A stretch of DNA of 52,014 nucleotides from Paludibacter sp. (GCA_020049515.1 JAIFKQ010000011.1:1-52014), one strand, 5' to 3'; positions 22,354 through 33,359 are shown, counted from the stretch's first letter. Translations and numbers: made by a program. Notes: generated by a model not told the origin, from the sequence alone.

Positions 22354-24533
22354 ATATCATTAAGTTTTTAAAAATCATATCTAATAAACTCTTGTATGTT
22401 TTATTAATTCCAACTGTGGCATCAACTATAGTGTTTTTTTTAACCAAGGATTTGCCCGTTAAATATACTACATTTTCTACTATTTACTCTGGAGTAACAT
22501 CAAATAGTGGTTTGGCTGTAGAAGCTTTGAGGGTTGACAATGTTGCAACTCAAAATGAGTATAACAACTTGATGACAATTCTCAAATCGAATTCATTGTT
22601 TGAAGATGTTTCACTTCATTTACTTACTCAGCACCTTTTACTTACAAAACCCGAAAAAGAAATTATTTCAATAAAAGCATACAATGAGTTTATAAATTCT
22701 GTACCTGATGAAGTAAAAAAACTTGTTGTAAAAGGCAATTTTGAGAAAACCTACAGCAATTTAAAAAAGTACATTAAAGAGGATGAAAATAATTACATTT
22801 ATCGGTTGATGAATTTTGGAAACAAGTATTATAGTAAGCAGGCAATTTCAAATGTAAAGGGAGAGAGATTAACAAATAGCGACTTGATAAAAATTAGCTA
22901 TGAGTCGGAAGATGCGGGTATCTGTTATAATACAGTAAAATTTACAACGGAACTTTTTGTAAAGCGATACAGCACATTAAAAGTTAGTCAGTCAAATTCT
23001 ACGGTGGCTTATTTTGAAAATCAATTAAAAGAAGCAGCTTTAAAATTAAATGGAGCGGAACAAAAATTACTTGATTTCAACATTGACAACGATATAATAA
23101 ACTACTACGAACAAACAGAGCAAGTTACCACACAACAAGAAAAAATTGAGGTTAAACTGCAAGAAGTCAAAATGGAGTACGAAGCCGCTCAAGCTGTACT
23201 CATTAAATTGGAGCGTGAAATAGAAACTCGCTATAAAATTAACATTAGAAACACAGAAGTATTACGAATCCGAGAAAAGTTAGTAGATTACAACAATGCC
23301 ATTACAGCAATTGAAATTGATGAAAATTCGACAAATGCAAAACAGTTATTGGACTTAAAGAGCAAACGTAATGAGGTATTAGAGAAATTAGAGAACAAGG
23401 TAGATTCAATTTACATTTACGAAAACAAGAGTCAAGGCATTGAATCTCAGAGGTTATTATCAGAATGGCTGGATGCCGTAAAAACGCAAGAGAATTACAA
23501 TGCGCTTTTTAAATCAATGAAGGATAGGCAGATTGAATTCATGAAGCAATTTAAACGCTATGCCCCATTAGGTGCTACCATAAAACGCATTGAGCGAGAA
23601 ATTCACGTTTTTGAAAGGGAGTATTTAAGCATTTTGCAAGATTTGGGTATGGCGCGTCAGAATCAACAAAACATGGATATGCGTTCTGACATGAAAGTAT
23701 TTGATGACACCCAATTTCCAATAAATGCCATAGCCTCAAAAAAGAATTTGTATGTGACAGTAGCAGCCATGTTTTCTTTGATTTTTTTCCTTCTAGCAGT
23801 ATTTATTATTGAATTGATGGATAAAAGAATTAAAACACCGTCGTTATTGCATCAACTTACTGGGCTGAATGTGGTAGGTGCATTTTGCAAAGAGAACAAA
23901 AAGAAGTTCATAAACACAGAGATGATTGAGCAGCGAGCTGCATTAATGATTTTTGAAAAAATGCGCCAACTTGGTTCGGAGTCACCCCGCCCTTTTGTAG
24001 TACAAATTTTCAGCAGTTGGGACAATGCTGGTAAGTTATTTATTGCCAAATATTTAAGTGCCGAAATTGAACGTCATAATTTTACAGTTAAGGTGCTAAA
24101 TTTTGAACCTGAAATTAGTATCGATGGAGTAATAGCAAAATCGTTGGACAATGAAGGTGTTACCGACTTAGAAGCAATGAATTTACAAGATAAAATCAAT
24201 CAATTTGATACTTATATCGAATTATTTAATGCCGAAAATATAGTTTCTGATTTTGTAATTAGTGTGCTATCACCAGTAAGTAATGGCATAGACAACCCAG
24301 TACTTATTGCCAATGTAAAAGCAAATTTTATAGTGTATGATGCCAGTGCATTGTGGTCAGAGGCTGATAATTTTATATTGGATAAACTTAAAAATGCCGT
24401 GCCAAATGGATTGTTTGCTATTCTAACGAAAGCTGAACCTGATAATTTGGAGGAAATTTACGGCGAAATTCCGAAAAAAAGGTCATTTATCAGAAAACTG
24501 TTAAAAAAACTATTGAAACGAGTGATTAAATAG
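22350..24533 (+). CDS. Polysaccharide co-polymerase (Wzz/GumC-like) with degenerate BY-kinase domain
   Basis: N- and C-proximal TM segments around a long coiled coil; C-terminal 'VQIFSSWDNAGKLFIAKYLSAEIERHNFTVKVLNFE' at the Walker A position; overlaps the upstream gene by 4 nt. Confidence 0.85.
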   Translation: MNIIKFLKIISNKLLYVLLIPTVASTIVFFLTKDLPVKYTTFSTIYSGVTSNSGLAVEALRVDNVATQNEYNNLMTILKSNSLFEDVSLHLLTQHLLLTKPEKEIISIKAYNEFINSVPDEVKKLVVKGNFEKTYSNLKKYIKEDENNYIYRLMNFGNKYYSKQAISNVKGERLTNSDLIKISYESEDAGICYNTVKFTTELFVKRYSTLKVSQSNSTVAYFENQLKEAALKLNGAEQKLLDFNIDNDIINYYEQTEQVTTQQEKIEVKLQEVKMEYEAAQAVLIKLEREIETRYKINIRNTEVLRIREKLVDYNNAITAIEIDENSTNAKQLLDLKSKRNEVLEKLENKVDSIYIYENKSQGIESQRLLSEWLDAVKTQENYNALFKSMKDRQIEFMKQFKRYAPLGATIKRIEREIHVFEREYLSILQDLGMARQNQQNMDMRSDMKVFDDTQFPINAIASKKNLYVTVAAMFSLIFFLLAVFIIELMDKRIKTPSLLHQLTGLNVVGAFCKENKKKFINTEMIEQRAALMIFEKMRQLGSESPRPFVVQIFSSWDNAGKLFIAKYLSAEIERHNFTVKVLNFEPEISIDGVIAKSLDNEGVTDLEAMNLQDKINQFDTYIELFNAENIVSDFVISVLSPVSNGIDNPVLIANVKANFIVYDASALWSEADNFILDKLKNAVPNGLFAILTKAEPDNLEEIYGEIPKKRSFIRKLLKKLLKRVIK

Positions 24534-24560
24534 CTAAAAAAATCATACACATTTTTTAAA

Positions 24561-26066
24561 ATGAGCACAAATCCTTCGTACGATAATCATAGAATAAAAC
24601 ATGCCGTAATGGTGATTACTGTAAGTTCATTCTTTATTTTACTGTTACTAGGGACGATGTATTTTTTTTCAAAAGACAATTTGATTTTCGGCATCGTTTT
24701 ATTAGTACTACCTATTCCAATTCTATATTTATATGTTTTTTTTGCCAATCCACGAATCGGGTTTTATTCGGTTTTAGTGGCTAATTATTTTGCTATTGGT
24801 TTGTCAAGATATATTCCTGCACCACTTGGCTTATCACTCGATGGGCTTTTGGTACTAACTTGGTTAGCAGTTATTTTTAGCCAGTTTAACAAAAAAATTA
24901 TTTGGAAAAATGCTGGAAGAGACTTTACTTACTTTGTTATCGTATGGTATGCAATGACATTTTTGCAACTGTTTAATCCTGAGGCAGTAAGTAGAGAGGC
25001 TTGGTTTTATGTTATGAGAGGTCAAGGTTTGTATGTTTTTCTGACAGTGCCCTTGGTTTACTTGATATTTAACAAGCCAAAAGATTTAGATATTTTAATA
25101 CAAACATGTGCTTGGTTTACGCTTATTGCAGTAGCCAAAGGCATTGGACAAAAGTACATGGGGGTTGACAAATGGGAACAAACTTGGCTCAACGTACCGG
25201 GCAACAGAAGTACTCATATTTTATTTGGTCAATTAAGGGTTTTTTCAATTTTTTCCGATGCAGGAACTTTTGGTAGTTCAATGGGATATTTTGGTGTAAT
25301 GTTCATTGTTTTAGGTATTCACGAAATAAAAAGTTTTTTTTATAAGTATTTCTATTTCTTCATTGGATTTGGGTCAATATTTGCCATGTTAATTTCCGGC
25401 ACTAGAAGTGCAATTGCTGTGCCATTGGTCGGTTTTGTAGTATATACAATTTTAACAAAAAAGATTAAAATCATAATTACTGTTGGAAGTATCATTTTTT
25501 TAGTGTTTTTCATTCTAAAATACACTAATATAGGACAAGGGAACTATGATATAAGGCGCATGAGAAGTGCTTTTGGGGAGGAAAACGCATCCCTAGATGT
25601 GCGCACGCAGAACAGAAAGATATTTGCAGATTATCTAAAAAACCGTCCATTTGGCGGAGGCGTAGGCTCATCGGGAAACTGGGGTTTGCGTTTTAGCCCT
25701 GGCACTGTTCTAGCTGAGACAGCCACTGATGGATTTTATATACAGATATGGGCCGAGCAAGGTATTGTTGGTTTGACATTTTACTTGATAATGATTTTTT
25801 ACTTTGCGCTGAAATCTACGTTTTTAATTTTTTTTAGACTAAAAAAACCAGAATATATTTACAAAGCAATACCGTTTACTTGCGGCATGTATGGCCTTAT
25901 GGTTTCATCATATAGTGCATCTAGTCTAGGACAATTGCCCAACATTATTATTGTATTTACAAGTATGGCATTAATATCACTTATGCCAGAATGGGAAAAA
26001 GAAGAAGAGGAAAAAGAGAAATTATTGAAAGAAAATGAACAAATATCCATAGAAAAACAAAACTAA
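24561..26066 (+). CDS. O-antigen ligase/polymerase (Wzy-like) membrane protein
   Basis: Multiple TM segments, 'FAMLISGTRSAIAVPLVGFVVY', 'FADYLKNRPFGGGVGSSGNW'. Confidence 0.85.
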   Translation: MSTNPSYDNHRIKHAVMVITVSSFFILLLLGTMYFFSKDNLIFGIVLLVLPIPILYLYVFFANPRIGFYSVLVANYFAIGLSRYIPAPLGLSLDGLLVLTWLAVIFSQFNKKIIWKNAGRDFTYFVIVWYAMTFLQLFNPEAVSREAWFYVMRGQGLYVFLTVPLVYLIFNKPKDLDILIQTCAWFTLIAVAKGIGQKYMGVDKWEQTWLNVPGNRSTHILFGQLRVFSIFSDAGTFGSSMGYFGVMFIVLGIHEIKSFFYKYFYFFIGFGSIFAMLISGTRSAIAVPLVGFVVYTILTKKIKIIITVGSIIFLVFFILKYTNIGQGNYDIRRMRSAFGEENASLDVRTQNRKIFADYLKNRPFGGGVGSSGNWGLRFSPGTVLAETATDGFYIQIWAEQGIVGLTFYLIMIFYFALKSTFLIFFRLKKPEYIYKAIPFTCGMYGLMVSSYSASSLGQLPNIIIVFTSMALISLMPEWEKEEEEKEKLLKENEQISIEKQN

Positions 26067-26079
26067 AAATCTAAAAAGT

Positions 26080-27132
26080 ATGAACAATCGGCTCGAAAAA
26101 CTAGAAGCACTACGTGGATTTGCAGCACTTTATGTTGTTTTTTTTCATGTTCTACCCCAAAAATTTTATTTATTTGGTATCAATCTTGGATTCTTTTTTC
26201 GTTTTGGTCCCGAAGCAGTGATTGTATTTTTTGTACTATCAGGTTTTGTAATCAAATTTACCTACGAAAAGTCTAAAAACAAAACCTTCAATTATTATTT
26301 CATCCGACGGTTTATACGACTTTATGTGCCCTTGATTTTTATTTTTATTTTAGGGTATGTAATAAAAAGTTATTCGGAGGGTGGGTTTGCTAATCCTGAG
26401 TGGAAAAGCTTGTTTGGCAACTTACTTATGCTTCAGGATGTAATTTCGCAAAAACCTAACGTATTGGTTCCTGCTTATTTAGGTAATGGAGTATTATGGT
26501 CATTATCTTACGAATGGTGGTTTTACATGTTGTTCTTTTTCCTTATTACCAAAATTAAAAGCGATAAGCTTAACATGTATGTCAATATTCTTGTTATTGT
26601 AGCCGCCATTAGTTATGTGTTTTATCCATTCATTGTCAACAGATTAGCCATGTATTTTGCAATATGGTGGATTGGAGTAATATTTGCAGACACTTATTTG
26701 AAAAAAGAGAAATTTGATTTTTCGTTAATCATGCCCTACGCTTATGTTCTATTGACCATTACAATAATTCTGGCCATTAATTTGTATATTAATTTCAAGT
26801 TTACAAAAATCTATACCTATCCGCTTGTAGCCTATCCGTTTATCGAACTTCGTCATTTTGTTTTTGCACTGATGGTAATGTTTGGGTCTATTATTTGGAA
26901 AAAACTTAATTGGTTTGGGTTCAATTTCTTCTTCGATAAATTCAAATACATCGCTTCATTTTCTTATGTGATATACATTTCGCATCATTATTTAGTTATT
27001 GAAGCTACCTACCTGAAATTTTTGAATAATAAAGTATTGGAATATGGACTTTATATTGTTGTTATGCTTCTGTTTTCATATCTTTTGGAAGTAGTTGTTT
27101 ACAATAAAATCAAAAAACTAATTCTAGCCTAG
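26080..27132 (+). CDS. Acyltransferase family 3 (OafA/YrhL-like)
   Basis: 'RLEKLEALRGFAALYVVFFHV', 'PEAVIVFFVLSGFVI', 'YFIRRFIRLYVPL', 'NGVLWSLSYEWWFYMLFF'. Confidence 0.93.
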   Translation: MNNRLEKLEALRGFAALYVVFFHVLPQKFYLFGINLGFFFRFGPEAVIVFFVLSGFVIKFTYEKSKNKTFNYYFIRRFIRLYVPLIFIFILGYVIKSYSEGGFANPEWKSLFGNLLMLQDVISQKPNVLVPAYLGNGVLWSLSYEWWFYMLFFFLITKIKSDKLNMYVNILVIVAAISYVFYPFIVNRLAMYFAIWWIGVIFADTYLKKEKFDFSLIMPYAYVLLTITIILAINLYINFKFTKIYTYPLVAYPFIELRHFVFALMVMFGSIIWKKLNWFGFNFFFDKFKYIASFSYVIYISHHYLVIEATYLKFLNNKVLEYGLYIVVMLLFSYLLEVVVYNKIKKLILA

Positions 27133-27396
27133 CAACCCATGTGTCATCTTATTGCAGAACGATTTAAATAACTCTCAAAAACAGAGTCTTTGTCTCATAG
27201 TATAACATAGTTAATATCAAGTCTTTAATGTACATATTTCGAATACTTTTTAGGCGGCTATTTCTTTATTGTATATGGTTTCACACAAAAACTATTCAAG
27301 TTTATAATACGCATCCAAGTCCATTGTAATAAAAAAAAATAAAAAATTGACATAAAAAACTTTTTTTTACTACATGTGGATAAATATAAAATCAAT

Positions 27397-27404
27397 ATAT
27401 TTGC
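27397..27404 (+). promoter_or_regulatory. Bacteroidota -7 promoter element upstream of the UDP-glucose dehydrogenase gene
   Basis: 'tatatttg' (TAnnTTTG), with ttgaca upstream at about 27346. Confidence 0.4.
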
Positions 27405-27519
27405 CACCGTATTCAAGAGATAATGAAATTACAATGAATAACAATATAAAGTTTCAACTACAATCAACAAAGAAATTCAATATTCAATATAACATACAAC
27501 CATTTAAAATTTAATCATT

Positions 27520-28848
27520 ATGAACATTTCAATTGTTGGCACCGGATATGTAGGACTCGTTTCTGGCGCTTGTTTAGCAGAAACTGGAGCAGTAGTTAAC
27601 TGTATCGACACCAATCAAAGTAAAATAGACAGTCTTAACAATGGTGTAATGCCAATTTATGAACCAGGACTTGAAGACCTTGTAAAGAGAAACGTACAAA
27701 AAGAAAGACTTTTCTTCAAAACAAAACTTGCGGAAGTTGTAAACGAAAGTGACGCAATTTTTATAGCAGTAGGTACACCGCCAGATGAAGATGGAAGTGC
27801 CGACCTTAAATATGTGTTGGCTGTAGCCCGCGAAATTGGTTCTAATCTTGACAATTATACAGTAGTTGTAACTAAAAGTACGGTGCCAGTAGGAACAGCA
27901 GTAAAAGTTAAAGCTGCTATACAGGGTGAGCTTGACAAAAGAGGCGTGAAGGTTGAATTTGATGTGGCTTCAAATCCAGAGTTTTTGAAAGAAGGAAATG
28001 CTGTGGACGATTTCTTGAAACCAGATCGTATTGTGATTGGAGTAGAATCGGAAACAGCTGAAAAAGTGCTTAAAAGGCTTTATAAACCTTTTGTTTTGAA
28101 TAACCACCCTATTATTGTAATGGATATTACGTCATCCGAAATGACTAAATATGTTGCAAATGCAATGCTTGCTACTAAAATTAGTTTTATCAACGAAGTT
28201 GCAAATCTGTGCGAAATTGTTGGTGCAGACATTAATTTGGTGCGCAAAGGAATTGGTTCAGACACCCGTATTGGCTACAAATTTCTTTACCCTGGAGTTG
28301 GTTATGGTGGTTCTTGTTTTCCAAAAGATGTGCAAGCATTGATTAAAACTGCAAAAAACTACAACTATTCTTTGAATATTTTACAAGCTGTAGAAGATGC
28401 AAATGATTTCCAAAAAACAGTTTTATTTAACAAAATATACACCCATTTTGAAGGAAATTTGAAAGGAAAAACCATAGCTATTTGGGGTCTTTCATTCAAA
28501 CCTGAAACGGATGATATGCGCGAAGCTCCATCTTTGGTGTTAATAAATAGCTTGTTGGAAAATGGCGTAACAGTTAATGCTTACGACCCGATTGCTATGC
28601 ATGAAACAAAAAGAATTTTGGGCGACAAAATTAAGTATTGTAAGGATATGTATGAAACGTTAATAGGGGCAGATGCTTTGGCCGTAGTTACCGAATGGAG
28701 TGAGTTCAGACTTCCAAACTTTAAAGTGATGGATAAACTGATGAACGACAAGGTGATATTTGATGGTCGTAACATTTTTGATATGGACCAATTGGAAGAT
28801 TTCAATTTCCATTATTATAGTATTGGTAAAAAACCGATTAATTTCTAA
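27520..28848 (+). CDS. ugd: UDP-glucose 6-dehydrogenase
   Basis: 'MNISIVGTGYVGLVSGACLAETGAVVNCIDTNQSKI', 'SNPEFLKEGNAVDDFLKPDRIVIG', 'YPGVGYGGSCFPKDVQAL', 'WGLSFKPETDDMREAPS'. Confidence 0.97.
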   Translation: MNISIVGTGYVGLVSGACLAETGAVVNCIDTNQSKIDSLNNGVMPIYEPGLEDLVKRNVQKERLFFKTKLAEVVNESDAIFIAVGTPPDEDGSADLKYVLAVAREIGSNLDNYTVVVTKSTVPVGTAVKVKAAIQGELDKRGVKVEFDVASNPEFLKEGNAVDDFLKPDRIVIGVESETAEKVLKRLYKPFVLNNHPIIVMDITSSEMTKYVANAMLATKISFINEVANLCEIVGADINLVRKGIGSDTRIGYKFLYPGVGYGGSCFPKDVQALIKTAKNYNYSLNILQAVEDANDFQKTVLFNKIYTHFEGNLKGKTIAIWGLSFKPETDDMREAPSLVLINSLLENGVTVNAYDPIAMHETKRILGDKIKYCKDMYETLIGADALAVVTEWSEFRLPNFKVMDKLMNDKVIFDGRNIFDMDQLEDFNFHYYSIGKKPINF

Positions 28849-28865
28849 TTGAAATAAAGATTACA

Positions 28866-28899
28866 GGAACAAAAGACTGAAAATTCAGTTTTTTGTTCC
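28866..28899 (+). terminator. Rho-independent terminator after ugd
   Basis: ggaacaaaagactga-aaat-tcagttttttgttcc. Confidence 0.75.
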
Positions 28900-29006
28900 A
28901 TAATTTTCACATATCAAATAGTATATTTAGAACATAAACTCATTTTGACCCTACCGTCTAAGTAATTCATTTTCTGCCGTTTCAACAAATTACAAATATC
29001 GTAATC

Positions 29007-30236
29007 ATGGAAATACTACATATTCTAGTTCTTATAATTGAAACAATCCTGCTTGTATATCTTGGTTTTTCATCTATTTACATTCTAATTTTTGCATTGG
29101 CCGGAAGATTAAATCCTAGAAAAAACACGGCACAAGCAACGCCGAAAAAGTTGCGGAAATTTGCAGTGCTAATTCCTGGTTATAAAGAAGATAGCGTAAT
29201 TATAGAAGTGGCACAAGAGGCATTAAAACAAGATTATCCCAAAGGAAGTTTTGATATAGTTATTATAGCCGATTCATTTCAACCAGAAACTATACAAAAA
29301 CTGAAGTTGTTGCCAATAATTTTGGTAGAAGTTTCGTTCGAAATTAGCACTAAATCGAAGGCTTTAAATAACGCCATGGAAATATTAGGTGATGACTATG
29401 ACGTGGCATTGGTGTTGGATGCCGACAATATTATGGCACCTGACTTTATCACTAAAATGAACGCTGCTTTCGACAACGGATTTGAAGTAGTTCAGGGTCA
29501 TAGAATTGCAAAAAATACGAATACGGCACTTGCCATACTTGATGCAATTAGTGAGGAATTAAATAATCATATTTTCCGCAAAGGTCATCGGTCATTGGGC
29601 TTTTCGTCGGCTCTAATAGGCTCTGGAATGGCTTTCAACTATAGGATGTTCAAAAAACGGATGTTAGAAATTAAAGCCGTTGGTGGTTTTGACAAAGAAT
29701 TGGAATTGACGCTATTACGTGATGGTAAGAAAATTGAGTTTCTGGAAGATGCGTTGGTATATGATGAAAAAGTACAAAAAGTAGAAGTGTTTGAAAATCA
29801 ACGTAAACGCTGGTTATCAGCTCAATTTGTATATTTTGGTCGTTTTTTCTTTTTAGGACTTCAACATTTAATTTTTAAAGGAAATGTTGACTTCTTCGAT
29901 AAAGTGTCTCAAATGATTTCGCCACCACGGGTTTTATTGATAGGATTTACGGGGATAATTGCAGCTTTATCACTGATCATCAGTATTTTATTCCCCGAAA
30001 ATACAATCTTGTATTACCCATTTTTTTATTGGTTAATTGTATTCATTATTGTAGTTTTGGCATTTATTCTGAGCATTCCTGCCCAATTTTATAATAAACA
30101 AACATTGGCTGCTTTGCTAACTTTGCCAAAAGCATTTTGGTCGATGTTTGCATCACTTTTTAAACTGAAAGGAGCTAACAAGAAATTCATCCACACGCAA
30201 CATGGTACAATTGAAAAGGAAAATTCCCAAATATAA
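29007..30236 (+). CDS. Glycosyltransferase family 2, membrane-associated
   Basis: 'FAVLIPGYKEDSVIIEVAQEALKQDYPKGSFDIVIIADSF', 'VALVLDADNIMAPDFI', 'QRKRWLSAQF', C-terminal TM segments. Confidence 0.92.
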   Translation: MEILHILVLIIETILLVYLGFSSIYILIFALAGRLNPRKNTAQATPKKLRKFAVLIPGYKEDSVIIEVAQEALKQDYPKGSFDIVIIADSFQPETIQKLKLLPIILVEVSFEISTKSKALNNAMEILGDDYDVALVLDADNIMAPDFITKMNAAFDNGFEVVQGHRIAKNTNTALAILDAISEELNNHIFRKGHRSLGFSSALIGSGMAFNYRMFKKRMLEIKAVGGFDKELELTLLRDGKKIEFLEDALVYDEKVQKVEVFENQRKRWLSAQFVYFGRFFFLGLQHLIFKGNVDFFDKVSQMISPPRVLLIGFTGIIAALSLIISILFPENTILYYPFFYWLIVFIIVVLAFILSIPAQFYNKQTLAALLTLPKAFWSMFASLFKLKGANKKFIHTQHGTIEKENSQI

Positions 30237-30377
30237 CAATCGAATAAAGAAATAAGTCACAGATTAATTCCAGAAAATCCAACAATCATATTTTAATTGA
30301 TTGATGAAGAAATAAATTCAAATTCAAAAAATGACATACAATTTATAGCTCAACTTACTTTTAATCTGTAGAATATC

Positions 30378-32162
30378 ATGAAAAACACAACACCAATTAA
30401 ATCGACATTTTCCTCTTTGATGTCAGGTGATTTTAGCGCATTGTCAACAATTAGTTGTTATGAATCAGGCGATATAAAGCTTTTTTTAAACGGCAGGTTT
30501 TACAATAAAACTCCTGAAAGTTTTCTGGAAAAATATATTAAGAAAGGAAAAGGAGCATTTACTGATATTGATGGTGATTTTACATTGATAATAGTTAATT
30601 CTGAAACAATAAATATTTTTAGAGATCGCCACGGTGTGGGTAGTCAAGTATTTTACACTTCAGATTATTTTACTTCTAACCTGCTCGATTTTACATCATT
30701 GAATGGATTTGATTGCAAACCAAATTACGAAGCTTTATTCACATTTTTAAGTATCGGTTATGTACCTTCACCACTTTGCTCGCTTGAAGGTGTAACCAAA
30801 CTAGCTCCAGGGCATTTACTTACAATAAATAAAACAGCACTAACGGATTCGGATATTTTCCCACCAAAAGACTATCTAAATAATGTAGCTACCAGCAAGT
30901 TGACTATCGATGAGGCAACAACTGAATATGAACGATTGCACAAAAAGGCTATCAAAGAACGAATAGGAGATGATAGCAAAATTGGACTTTTATTGAGTGG
31001 TGGTTATGATTCGGGTGGAAATATTTCAGCTTTGCGGGATGTGTATGACGGTGAAATATCGACATTTTCTATTGGTTTTAAAAATAATCAATGGACTGAA
31101 TTACCTTTGGCTAAAATACTTTCGGAAACATATAATAGTAAGCATCACGATTACGAAATTGACGGATCGGAAATTCTTAACCTCCCCAAAATAATTTCAG
31201 TAACGGGCGATCCGTTTCAAGAAGGCGGTTTGATGGTGAATTATACTGCCATGGAACTTGTGAAAAAGAGTGGCGAGAAACCTGATTTAATTCTTGGCGG
31301 AGATGGTAACGACCAACATTTTGGAACATCGGGCAAAGAGCTTGCGCTGCATTGGAAAATGAAACAAAACGGTGGCCAAGTATTACAAAAATTGTTTGAT
31401 TTTGCCGGCAACTCCTCCATGTTTGAAAATGACAATATTCTGTTTCGTTCGGAATTTCACAATAGGAAAATACTTCATATTCAAGAATCTGATGTTTTTG
31501 GCTTTACGCAACATCAGGTTAATAATATCAACGCTGTAGGATATAAAAGTCGGGAGTTTAATTACTTAAAAGATCATCCAAAAAAGTACAAAAACTTTGA
31601 TGATTTCTTTTTCAACAGAAATATAAACATTGATATAAAACAAGTTATCAACGAAGTTATTTTGTTTAAATCCTCGCGTATGTCCGAGTTGTTTAGTACC
31701 AACATTTCGTTTCCGTACATGAGCACAGAACTCAATGTTTTTTTGAATTCACTTCCAGTCGATTACAAGTTTCATGGCACTTTGGACGAATTGAGCAAAG
31801 GTAAAGGACAATCGAAATACCTACATAAAAAATACTTGAAACCAAAATTACCGACAGAAATTACCGACAGAAAAAAACAAGGTGGATTTGCTCCTCTTCC
31901 TATTTTTTTAAAGGATGATAAACAGCGAAAAATGTTATTTTCGTTTATCAGAAATTCAGATGCTGTTAAGCACTTATTTAAATTCCAAGCCATTGACAAT
32001 TTGCTAAAGCAATATGACGAAACAACTAATTCAAAATCATATTGGTTTTGGTATCAACAGGTTAAGTCAAATCAAATTGTAAATTTATTGACTTTGACTG
32101 TATGGTGGGAAATGTTTATCAACAAAAAGTCGAATATTCAATCAATAACAGATCTGTTATAA
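30378..32162 (+). CDS. Asparagine synthetase B-like amidotransferase lacking the N-terminal catalytic Cys
   Basis: PP-loop 'IGLLLSGGYDSGGNISALRDVYDGEISTFSIGF'; N-terminal Ntn-like domain 'GDFTLIIVNSETINIFRDRHGVGSQVFYT' without MCG start. Confidence 0.88.
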   Translation: MKNTTPIKSTFSSLMSGDFSALSTISCYESGDIKLFLNGRFYNKTPESFLEKYIKKGKGAFTDIDGDFTLIIVNSETINIFRDRHGVGSQVFYTSDYFTSNLLDFTSLNGFDCKPNYEALFTFLSIGYVPSPLCSLEGVTKLAPGHLLTINKTALTDSDIFPPKDYLNNVATSKLTIDEATTEYERLHKKAIKERIGDDSKIGLLLSGGYDSGGNISALRDVYDGEISTFSIGFKNNQWTELPLAKILSETYNSKHHDYEIDGSEILNLPKIISVTGDPFQEGGLMVNYTAMELVKKSGEKPDLILGGDGNDQHFGTSGKELALHWKMKQNGGQVLQKLFDFAGNSSMFENDNILFRSEFHNRKILHIQESDVFGFTQHQVNNINAVGYKSREFNYLKDHPKKYKNFDDFFFNRNINIDIKQVINEVILFKSSRMSELFSTNISFPYMSTELNVFLNSLPVDYKFHGTLDELSKGKGQSKYLHKKYLKPKLPTEITDRKKQGGFAPLPIFLKDDKQRKMLFSFIRNSDAVKHLFKFQAIDNLLKQYDETTNSKSYWFWYQQVKSNQIVNLLTLTVWWEMFINKKSNIQSITDLL

Positions 32163-32210
32163 TATATTCGTTTCAGCTAGTCCAAATTTAAACATTAAAT
32201 CATCAACAAC

Positions 32211-33356
32211 ATGAAAATTGGCATCGAAGGACAAAGATTATACCGCCCAAAAAAACACGGTATGGACATGGTGGCGCTGGAATTGATAAAAAATCTGCAG
32301 CTCATTGATAAGGTGAACGAATATGTGATTTTTGTGAAACCCGATGCTGACAATACTTGCATTCCAGCGGCTCCAAATTTTAAAATTGTAGAACTTGGCG
32401 GCGGTCCATACCCCACTTGGGAACAAATAGCCTTACCAAAAGCGGCTTTAAATGAAGGTTGCGATATTTTGCATTGTACCAGTAATACTGGTCCTATTAT
32501 TTGCAAAGTGCCATTGGTTACCATTTTGCACGATATTATATATCTCGAAAGTGTAAGCATTCTGAAAAAAGGTGGCACTTGGTACCAAAAGTTTGGAAAT
32601 ATGTATCGCCGGTGGGTGGTGCCAACTATTGCTCGAAAATCGGTGCGTGTGGTTACTGTTTCTAATTTTGAAAAAGAACGTATAAAAAACTTTATGGGAT
32701 TGGGATCCAACCTGGTAGCTATTTATAATGGTGTGGGCGAGCATTTTAAAAAGATAGAAGATGCTAAAATTCTTTCCGAAGCTAAATTGAAATACAAACT
32801 ACCAGACAATTTTATGTTCTTTTTGGGAAATACCGACCCCAAAAAAAACACACCAAATGTACTGAAAGCTTTTTCGGATTTCAATGCAAAATCCGCAACA
32901 AAATATAAATTGGTAATGTTGGATTTTGAAGAAAATGCATTATTACAAATACTTAAAGATATAGATTGCAGTGATTTAAGAAAAGACATTGTAATGACAG
33001 GATATGTGCCCAATGCAGAAATGCCCGCAATTATTAACCAATGTAAAGTGTTTCTATATCCTTCTTTGCGCGAAAGCTTTGGAATTCCGATACTTGAAGG
33101 AATGGCTTGCGGTGTGCCGGTAATTACATCCAATACATCGTCGATGCCCGAAATTGCAGGTGATGCCGCTGCTATAGTTGACCCGCTGAAGCCAGAGCAA
33201 ATTGTGGATGCTATTAGCAAAATTATAAGCGACAAAACTTATTGTGATATGCTGTGCGACAAAGGCATTGCACGCGCTAAAGATTTTTCGTGGAAACGCA
33301 TGGCCGAAAAATACCTGGAGTTGTACAAAGAAGTTTATATTCAAACAAAAAAGTAG
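32211..33356 (+). CDS. Glycosyltransferase family 4
   Basis: 'MKIGIEGQRLYRPKKHGMDMVALEL', 'FLYPSLRESFGIPILEGMACGVPVITSNTSSMPEIAGDAAAIVDP'. Confidence 0.95.
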   Translation: MKIGIEGQRLYRPKKHGMDMVALELIKNLQLIDKVNEYVIFVKPDADNTCIPAAPNFKIVELGGGPYPTWEQIALPKAALNEGCDILHCTSNTGPIICKVPLVTILHDIIYLESVSILKKGGTWYQKFGNMYRRWVVPTIARKSVRVVTVSNFEKERIKNFMGLGSNLVAIYNGVGEHFKKIEDAKILSEAKLKYKLPDNFMFFLGNTDPKKNTPNVLKAFSDFNAKSATKYKLVMLDFEENALLQILKDIDCSDLRKDIVMTGYVPNAEMPAIINQCKVFLYPSLRESFGIPILEGMACGVPVITSNTSSMPEIAGDAAAIVDPLKPEQIVDAISKIISDKTYCDMLCDKGIARAKDFSWKRMAEKYLELYKEVYIQTKK

Positions 33357-33359
33357 GCT

